DNA of 53,589 nt from Laetiporus sulphureus 93-53 (taxonomy: Eukaryota > Basidiomycota > Agaricomycetes > Polyporales > Laetiporaceae), in NCBI RefSeq assembly GCF_001632365.1, contig NW_024468564.1, positions 201,243 through 254,831 on the forward strand, in the 5' to 3' direction. How positions within the stretch are numbered: position 1 is the first letter of the stretch; each line of letters opens with the position of its first letter. Below are positions 45,723 through 53,589 of this stretch, one piece after another. Under the pieces are notes generated by a model. That model worked only from the letters and a program-made list of their open reading frames with translations. It was not told the DNA's origin and made no database searches. The translations under genes and the position numbers were made by a program.

Positions 45723-48091
45723 ATGGTCCGCATTGACCCCAATCGCTACGGCAAGGAAGGCTCTGCAGAAGTCGGTCCAGCGAAAGTGGACGGCGAGACA
45801 CGCATACGACGTAATGCGTTGACCAAGGACAAGCTCGTCACGCAGCCATGGGAAGGCATAGACACGGTTTACGATGTCCTCATGTATGCTGCCCGCACGC
45901 ACGGCACTAAGGACGCCTACGGCACCAGAGACATCGTCGATGTGCACGAAGAGGAGAGGGAGGTCAAGAAAATCGTGGGCGGGAAAGAGATCACGGAAAA
46001 GAAAACGTGGAAGTATTTCGAGCTGAGCGACTACAAGTACATCAGCTTCCTTCAGGTCAAGGAGGCTGCACTCGAGATTGCAGGCGGCCTTCTTGAGCTG
46101 GGCGTCGCAAAAAAGGACGTGATAAACGTGTATGCGGCTACGAGGTGAGTTCCCCCCCTCACGGAGGCAGCAGTCTTGCTGACTTAGGCATGGTGATGCA
46201 GCGCCAATTGGCAACTCGTGTCCTATGGCTGCGCAACGATATCGACTCCGATTGCGACCGCTTACGAGACCCTCGGGGAGTTGGGACTTCAGCACGCGCT
46301 CAACGAACCGGAGTGCGTCGCCATCTACACGAATGCGGAGTTGCTGAAGACCGTCGCGAACGTTGCTCACAACGTCCCGAGTCTCCGCATTGTCATCTAT
46401 GATGGCAACGTTGATGCTGCCGTTGTAGAGCAGATTCGCAGCGTCAGAGAAGGCATGCGGGTCCTCACGTTGGACGAATTGCGAGAGCTCGGCAAGGGTG
46501 TCGACGAAGAGAGATTAAAGGAACGACTCCCAACGCCATCCGACCTGTCGTGCATCATGTACACGAGTGGTACCACAGGAACCCCCAAGGGTGTGATGAT
46601 TACACACGCAAACGCTATCGCCGCGTTGGGGTCCGTCTACACCTATTTGGGGCACCATCTCAAGCCGGACGATGGCTACCTGGCGTATCTGCCGCTATCA
46701 CACGTACTCGAGTGGATCGTTGAAATGTGTCTCTTCTTCGTGGGGATGACATTCGGCTATGCTCGGGTCAAGACGCTCATGGATACCTCGGTGCGCAAAT
46801 GTTTGGGGGACATTCGCGCGTTCAAGCCTTCCATCATGTGCGGTGTGCCTCAAGTGTGGGAGATGATCAGGAAGGGTATCATTGGTAAAGTCAACATGGG
46901 CGGCACGCTGAAGAAGAGAGTCTTTAACGGCGCTCTTGCCGCGAAGAGGGCGGGCGTGCCCGGGTTGAGTGAGCTTGCTGACAGTGTAGTGTTCAGTCAG
47001 GTGCGGAACGCAACAGGCGGCAGATTGCGCCTGGCGCTTTCGGGAGGCGCTGCGCTCAGCGTGGAAACGCAAGAGCTGCTCACGCTCGCGTTGGTGAAGA
47101 TCCTGCCAGGCGAGTAACGAGGAGCTGTGCGACTTTGGTTTGGCTGAAGCTGATCTGTTTTAGGATACGGACTTACGGAGACGTGCGGAATGTGCACTGT
47201 TTTCCCGCCAGAGTTCACTCGGCTCGGCTCGGTCGGCCTTCCCATGCCATCGGTCGAGATCAAACTTGTTGATGTCGTGGACGTGAACTATCTTTCGACG
47301 AACGATCCTCCACAGGGTGAGGTTTGGGTCCGCGGGCCTTCGTTGACAAGAGGCTACTTCAAGCGGGATGACCTCAACAATGACGAGTCTATCTTCGCAA
47401 AGGATGGGTGGTTCAGGACAGGTGACGTGGGTCAGTGGAACTCAGATGGTACTCTCAGCTTGGTGGATCGGTTTGTGCCACTCCGCATCTGTTTTGTCTT
47501 GCTAGTAGCTGACATTCGGACGTCTCGGTCAGTATTAAGAATCTGATCAAGTTGCAAGGTGGAGAGGCAAGTTACCTTGTTCAACTTGTATACGAACCCT
47601 CCTGATAGTCACGTCTCTGCAGTACATTGCACTCGAGCGCCTCGAGTCCATTTACAAGTCGTGCAACCTCGTCTCGAACATCTGCGTGCACGCCAGCCCG
47701 GACGCAAAGCAGCCAATTGCTATCATCATTCCTCACGAGCAGCAGCTGCGGCATGCACTTCAGACGAAGAACATCGATTTCGCACCGCACACGGGTCTTC
47801 ATGACATCTGCGCCGACGACCGGGTGAACGAACTCGTGCTCAAGGAATGCAATGCGGTCGGCAAGAAGAACGGCTTTAGGTCGATGGAGCTGCTCGAAGG
47901 CGTCATCCTAACTGCGGACGAGTGGACTCCGCAGAGCGGACTCGTGACGGCTGCGCAGAAGATACAGCGCCGGAAGGTCGCAGAGCATTTTGCCAAGGAG
48001 ATCAAGGTATGGCTTGGTTTTGCGATATGTGTCCTGTTGGGCTGACAGACGGCATTCGCAGGAAATCTACCATCCCATATCAGCGTCGTAA
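45723..48091 (+). CDS. Long-chain fatty acid-CoA ligase (FAA-type, ANL superfamily)
   Basis: It starts MVRIDPNRYGKEGSAEVG. The first intron (after ACGAG 46146) restores ANWQLVSYGCATISTPIATAY. ATP/AMP-binding motif MYTSGTTGTPKGVMITH, linker motif YGLTETCGM, and GWFRTGDVGQWNSDGTLSLVDR with IKNLIKLQGGEYIALERLES are all present. The final exon ends EIYHPISAS, TAA 48089. The enzyme activates long-chain fatty acids to acyl-CoA for lipid synthesis or beta-oxidation. It lacks an SKL-type peroxisomal C-terminus and I see no strong N-terminal helix, so location (ER, lipid droplet or cytosol) is open. About six exons. Confidence 0.9.
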
Positions 48092-48348
48092 AGTTCTTCA
48101 TAGATACCCATGATTTTTTTTTCACTGGCGACTGATACCTTCTGCTGTCGTCGTTCGATAGTACCAACGACCGTCCTCATCTTTGTGTTTCTTGTAGGAC
48201 CTCACTGTACTTATATCATAGTCCCATACATCCTGTAATACATGATGACACATCGCACAAGACAACCAAGCATATCGGTTGTGGAAGGCAGATCGGTCGC
48301 AAAAAACCATCACTAGCAGGTATCAAAGCAAGAGTAGAATCTGCGTGA

Positions 48349-50417
48349 TCATTCCGCTGAATCATCCGTCTTCATCTTCTTCGCGCTCTGGATGGATTGG
48401 CCACTGACGCTGACATCGTCTCCGCCGTCAGGCCCTACCGCGCGTTTTCGCTTCTCGCCGACTTGCTCGCCATCAGCTGCGGTTGTGGCAGCGAGTGTTG
48501 TGCTCGCACCCTCCTCCGTCTTTTTCGCGCTCTGGATAGTGGGAATCGATTGGCCACGGACGCCGACATCGGGTCCGCCGTCAGGCTCTACCGCGCGTTT
48601 TCGCTTCTCGGCGACTTGCTCGCCATCAGCTGCAGCTGCGTCTCCAGCCTGTTTTTTATTGCTTCCACCACGTCCGCCGCGTCCGCCGCCACGGTCACCC
48701 CGCCCTCGTTTGCCGCCCCGTCCTCCGCGCCCTCCGCGCCCTCCACGTCCTCCACCAACTTTGTTTTGTAAGACTGCAACTGCTCGCTTGGCAGACGACC
48801 GCGCGCGCTCGAGCTGGAACGCTCTTTCTGTCTCCTCTAGGAAGAATGGAAGCAGATAAGCATCTACCGGGTGCGAATAACTCAAGAAAACCTACCGTCA
48901 GGGACACTCCACGTCACCTCCACCGTGCTGAGCGTCTTGAGATTTTCTTTGACATAGTTGATGTCGTCATCGGTCAGGGTCCTGTCAAAGCCGACCAGTC
49001 CAGAGGACTCTCCCGTGGTGTACTTGACGAACACCAGATGGCCCATTCGCTCCTTCACGGTGCCCTGTCACGGACGGAGTGTTGGCGAAGACCCTGCATG
49101 GCACGCGTCGAACAAGACGTACCTTTATCTCCTCGAAGCTGACGTTATTTCCGCAGCCCTCAAACTTTAGTGTCGCGCCCTTCACGAATGGCACCTCCTC
49201 CTCCTTGACCGAGATCCCGGCCTTATCTTCGTATGCGCGGATTTTGTTGCCCATGAAGTCCAGGAAGATATCGGGCTTGGGCTCCTTCTCCTTCTCCTTC
49301 TCTTTGCCCTTTTGTTCCTTTGCCATCTCCATCTCGCGGAATGCATTGAAACCCTTGCGTCCCGGACCAACAATCTTCGCCTTGCGAATGCCAGAGAGAC
49401 CCTTTTCTTTGATCTTCATCTCGCAATATGCCTCTCTGGGGGGGAATAAATGGTGAAAACAGAGGGTTGCGAATTATGTCTCAATAACGTACTTTGTCAT
49501 AATCAGCAGCTCCTTGTCATCCCAGGATGGTTTGGGATCGGCATTCAGGAAGTCCTCCACCGATTTGTGGTCGGTAAACTCAACAAACACGGAGCCCTAC
49601 AGACGTATAAGAGCTTGCAGCGCATACTCCTGAACCAAGCACGTACCTTGAAGTCTTTCGTAGCATGGTTCCTCCGCATACGCACGGCGTTCGTCTGCCC
49701 GTACTTGTTGAAGAACTGCTCTAGCTTCTTCTGCATATCCTCCACCTCTACTCCGAATCCTTTCTGTCAATCGGTCAGAATACTGAACTGCACGTTAAGA
49801 GTGTTCATTTACCGCGTATATGCTGCGCTCCGATCCTCCCTTCGGCTTCTGGAGCTCCGTGCGCCGGCGAACCTGTGCGCCATCCTCGTTCACCTCAAGC
49901 TCCTCGCTCGCTCGCAGAGCATTCGCGACCCACTCAAGTCCATACGGCTGGTAGTCGCGCATGCGCTTGAACGATGCAATTGTTTGGACGGGCACCCAAT
50001 GTTCGGGATTAGCCGTGTGAAGGGACCACATGAACCTGCAAGCGATGTCAGCGAACATGCGTTTTGTTGTCCAAAACTAACGCAAACTCACTTATCGTAA
50101 GGGAGGTTGGCATCCGCAAAGTAAAACTCGACTAGCGACGCGTTTAGGCCCCAGGGAACAACGAGCAGTCGCAATTCAATCCACGTACCTTGGCGCATCG
50201 CATTGAACTTTTTTTCGTCATCTCCCTGCTCAACTTCCATGTTCTGCTCTCCCTCTACCTTTTCATCAAGGTTTTCAGCTTGAGGAGCGTCCTTGATCTC
50301 CAACGCATCCGGCTGCACTGCTGGGGTCTCCTCAGATGGCGCGGAGGCGCTCTCAACGTCCTCCATCGTCACATCATCTTCAACAATCGCAGTAGCGTCC
50401 GCACTTGAGCCCGCCAT
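48349..50417 (-). CDS. LHP1: La protein (RNA polymerase III transcript 3'-end chaperone)
   Basis: It starts MAGSSADATAIVEDD with an acidic N-terminus. The La motif is split over exons (VEFYFADANLPYDK, FMWSLHTANPEHWVPVQTI). RRM1 follows (GFGVEVEDMQKKLEQFFNKYG, GSVFVEFTD), then a Lys/Glu linker, an atypical second RRM (ATLKFEGCGNNVSFEEI, MGHLVFVKYTTG), a Gly/Arg-rich RGG-like segment (VGGGRGGRGGRGG...), and a C-terminal tail. La binds UUU-OH ends of nascent tRNAs and other Pol III RNAs in the nucleus. The tail contains an imperfect tandem duplication of about 45 residues (ADGEQVAEKRKRAVEPDGG and ADGEQVGEKRKRAVGPDGG), each with a basic KRKR that may act as a nuclear signal. It ends KTDDSAE, TGA 48349, convergent with the acyl-CoA synthetase. 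Confidence 0.9.
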
Positions 50418-51099
50418 ACCTTGAACGGTGAAAAGGACTGTGCGTGCAGTAGGCTGCTGGGAGAGCGGAGAGAGGGAGGGAAAGCGGAGTCGAGACGAAA
50501 CGAACACTGAACGGTGAGAAAAGCCAGATGAGATCTTGAGTAATTCGGCAATCTCCGTGATAGATCACGCGACGCGCTTGTGGCTGCAATCGACGCGCCT
50601 GTGGCAAAGCTCGCAACCCAAACATTATTTATACAATTTGAGTGAATCGTTGAACTCGAAGCGGCGCACAGCTCGAGTACAGATATCACATAATGCTTCT
50701 GGTTTTATTTTCTCTGTCCGCCTCCGTCTCCGCCTTCTTTGCAATGCGAACGTTTGAGCCTCTCGAGCTTCAAAGTTCAAGTTACTGTTTCGCTGCAACA
50801 TCAGATCCTGCGACGGCTGAGAGCGGTCAACCTCTCTTATAGGTCGATGCTGTCGGGTTCATGGCGCGACGGAGTCGCAGACTATTGTTTAGCGTCTGGA
50901 ATCAATGACCTCATTCTTCAACAAATAATCATCGATTATCGTCCGTGACATTGATCCGCTAAGGCTTACCTTTGAAGAATCGTAGATAACATACTACCAT
51001 ATTCCTGATATCATATAGCGTCTCGTAGAAGCATAAGATACATGATAGCCCTTGAATCAAAACAAGCAAATCAGATCGAACAGCCGAGTCATAAGCGCG
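50418..51099. other. La gene upstream region; no other gene recognised
   Basis: It holds the presumed La promoter and leader. Only short frames otherwise. Confidence 0.5.
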
Positions 51100-51622
51100 T
51101 CGAATATCGAGCCGAGGCGTGTATGATATCCCTGAATGCGATATACACGGCCCTCTCGTTTTGTAAAGCAGTCGCCTAGTTTGTTTTGCATAAGGCTTTC
51201 CCATCATGCGTAGTTTATATGCTTTTAATGCCTGTTCAAAAGCACGAATGTCGCGAACGTTTCTCAATGGCCAACTTGCGGCTCTTCACCCACTCGACCG
51301 GGAGAATTTATTCTGTCGGTCGGCGCAGCAGGGTCGCTGACACCACCAGATACGCCATTGTCCTGGTCGGTTTCATTGGAGAGAACGATGACGGTCTGCG
51401 AGGAAGCTTCCGAATGCTTGGCACGGCTGGCGCGCAGGGAGTCAGCTTGAGTTCACTTGTCACAATCAATGCAGTACGCACGGTGAAGATAGTCTCTTTG
51501 AAGACCCACCCCCTGAGCTGTCCAGTGTATTCATCGGGATGTTCTCCATATACAGACTGGTCGAGAGATACGACCTGCCATTGTAACGCAGGTAATGACG
51601 CGCATTCAGTCTGCCGTCCGGG
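51100..51622 (-). pseudogene. Duplicated 3' fragment of the DUF6534-like gene
   Basis: The reverse complement of this segment aligns with 17425-17945. It covers the end of the last membrane exon (NARHYLRYNG), the Ser-rich C-terminus (IVLSNETDQDNGVSGG and SPGRVGEE match their counterparts at 17.7 kb) and the 3' flank (ATTCGTGCTTTTGAACAGGC is identical). Upstream exons are absent: the similarity stops at 51622/51623, exactly where a transposon terminal repeat begins. It is a truncated copy, not a gene. Confidence 0.75.
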
Positions 51623-51652
51623 CATCAGCAAAAAGGTCGGACACCGATCTGG
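51623..51652 (+). repeat. Third copy of the transposon terminal repeat
   Basis: It shares about 26 of 30 bases with 10450-10479 and is followed by the same kind of GTCAGRYAATGT-like subterminal repeats (51690-51730). No matching right end is seen before the window ends, and the preceding bases are GG rather than TA, so this copy is one-ended or rearranged. Confidence 0.55.
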
Positions 51653-53063
51653 GCCGATAAGGCAGACTTATGTAGGTAATGTATCCCGAAATCTTGTAAT
51701 GTCAGGCAATGTCAGATAATGTCAGACAACACCCCATGGCATGCGGTGTCCCCAGACCTACTGATGTCTGGCCAGGAGCCATTATCTGTACATATCTAGT
51801 ATTGCCTTACTGATATCTATTAGATATGTGCAGTCTCTAGCAGATCATATGAGGAACCATTTGTACAAATATATGCCTTTATATAAATTGATATGCAGGT
51901 GTACAGACATTGCAATGTTACAGATAGTAAATACAGCCTCAGAGTATGAGAAGAGGTGACATTATTGCTTTGAAACCTGTTCTCAGCACCTACTGACATT
52001 CTGATTGATATCTTCATGTCAATACCGCAGTCGTCATTGGGATTCCATTGTCTCCAGCTATGTCGTCGCCACTTCTGCAGAGTCACCATCACGTGCACAA
52101 CACATTGGGAAGCCAGCTTACCGTAGATGGTAAGCGGGCGACGCGTACGTCACTGCTGGACTTCAGTTCAAGCTCCGACGCACGTCCTTTATGAGCGAGT
52201 CACTTAGGTCGCTCGCCGTCGGCGTCCTTGCCCTTCCTCTCACTGTCAACGACACTAATACAAGCTTGCCGCTTTGGTACTCAGTACTCGTCCGGTTGTC
52301 AGATGCTGCTCAGCGGTCCTATCTGTGTGGTCAGCTGTGCCAGCCCCTAGCTGGTCTGGATGAGAACCTGCTCCGCGTACGACCTCCGTTGCCAGTCTAT
52401 GTCAAACCCCTTGATGGCACCGTCATATTCTAAAGCTTCTTTATCACTTGCGGCACATTTACGCGCATGACGTCGACTCTAGCGTAGGGTACGATCGCTG
52501 CAACGCGCGTTGACTAATCTTGGGTGTCTCGGAATCAACGCGTAACGAGTTTGCAATCATCTTGACCGTAAGCTTTCGCTTCACGTCTGTGCACAATTGC
52601 ATACTAGACAAGTCCACGCTATGGAATTACATGGTGAGTCTCATCCACTACCATCCCGAAATTGGTTCATAGACTGACTATATGCGCTGTATATTGATAC
52701 TCTACAGAGCGCCGCGTTTTGATTGAGAATTTGGTGAGTATCTACTTCTTGAGGCTTCATGACGACTGTGAGACAACGTTTCGAGATGCAGGGCTGCATC
52801 ACTGCCATTTCCCCAGGTCTTACTGTGAGTTGTCAGGAGAGAGCCAAGAATCGACTAGCACTGACTGCGAAACTCGCGACGTTGCAAGTCCACTTGGGCC
52901 AGACCTCATAAAAGGATGATGCTTACAATTCATAAGGAGGGAAGCAGAGGCAGTTCACCTCACAGCGAAGGTGCGCATGTACTTTCAGAATCTGCACGCA
53001 TACGCTGATCGTATCCACCTTGGAGACTCTCCGCTGCCATCAGATCGCACGTCCACCGGCTCG
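51653..53063. other. Transposon-derived and unassigned DNA
   Basis: The first about 100 bp are subterminal transposon repeats. The rest is AT-rich with short frames (for example 52191-52433, plus) and no recognisable domain. Confidence 0.45.
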
Positions 53064-53589
53064 TGTCACAGATTTTCACGTCTTCACCTCTGCACGTGAC
53101 CAAGACATCACTTGACATCAGCGCTAGGCTGTTCAGAAAGGAACGAACCGGTACGCGAAGTACTAACAGTCCTAGACGCCCCGAAGGTCCAGGTCTAGTC
53201 ACGTGACATATCACGTGATATCCACACATGTGACAAGTAGCGCTGGTATTAGGTAAGCCTAACTTATACAGTAATATCATCCCACCTAGAAGCAACGGTC
53301 GGACTCCGGAAGAATCCAACGAAGGGGATACACGCCACCGGAGATATGTCCTTAAGGGGATATTAGTTCACATGCACGAGGTAGATAGCTACCACACCAC
53401 CGGAGATGTAGCCATTACAGGCAATACCATTCCCATGGTCTTACTAAGTAGTTCGGAGATTCGGCATACATGACACACGTAGTCTGACAGGTAGTGGTAA
53501 CCAATCAGACAATGTCCATTAGCTAGCGGTTCTGGGGTATCAGGGTACCAAGGGTCCCTCCGCTCATGTATATAAGCCAGAGCTCTGAG
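53064..53589 (+). repeat. LTR of the same Gypsy family, opposite orientation, cut by window end
   Basis: It begins TGTCACAGATTTTC at 53064 and is the reverse complement of 7592-8117, with matching length and no net indel. The three CACGTG-type sites and the TATA box (TATATAAG near 53569-53576) are present, apart from point changes. It is either a solo LTR or the 5' LTR of another element that continues beyond the window. Confidence 0.92.

Noticed and set aside
48392..48859. Plus-strand Pro/Ser-rich frames
   Set aside because: Antisense to the RGG-like segment and repeated tail of La.

Overview
The window reads as a basidiomycete fungus, most likely an Agaricomycete of the Polyporales type. 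The evidence is many short (about 45-75 nt) GT-AG introns, multi-exon cytochrome P450s, a DUF6534-like membrane protein, a velvet regulator, and a chromodomain Ty3/Gypsy retrotransposon that carries a dUTPase. All gene models were built by hand from splice signals and family motifs; no database search was run.

Layout. (1) 1-8117: a decayed Ty3/Gypsy (Metaviridae) element on the minus strand. It has two LTRs, two small ORFs ahead of gag, then gag, and pol ordered protease-RT-RNase H-integrase-chromodomain-dUTPase. The gag/pol junction carries what looks like a complete -1 ribosomal frameshift signal. At least 15 premature stops (13 of them TGA), an integrase deletion and a changed RT active site show it is dead. 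(2) 8118-15630: repeat-rich DNA with a related solo LTR, a 2.7-kb element bounded by near-perfect 30-bp inverted repeats and TA dinucleotides, and an MFS transporter pseudogene. (3) 15631-25105: a DUF6534-like membrane protein gene and two paralogous, apparently intact P450 genes. Together with the dead MFS gene this resembles a small, eroding specialised-metabolism locus. (4) 27052-50417: a gene-dense core with DNA polymerase X (lambda-like), a LaeA/TAM-like methyltransferase, QCR2, a velvet-domain protein with a very long low-complexity tail, a fused diaminopropionate ammonia-lyase/M20 hydrolase, a long-chain acyl-CoA synthetase and the La protein. (5) 51100-53589: a duplicated 3' fragment of the DUF6534-like gene that ends exactly at another copy of the inverted-repeat terminus, then an LTR of the first retroelement family in the opposite orientation, running off the window.

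How the parts connect. The lyase-hydrolase fusion and the acyl-CoA synthetase are divergently transcribed from a 304-bp gap. The methyltransferase and the velvet gene, members of the two families that cooperate in LaeA-VeA type regulation, are separated only by QCR2. The strongest leads are the lyase-M20 fusion, the gag/pol frameshift signal with its unusual accessory ORFs, and the methyltransferase-velvet neighbourhood.
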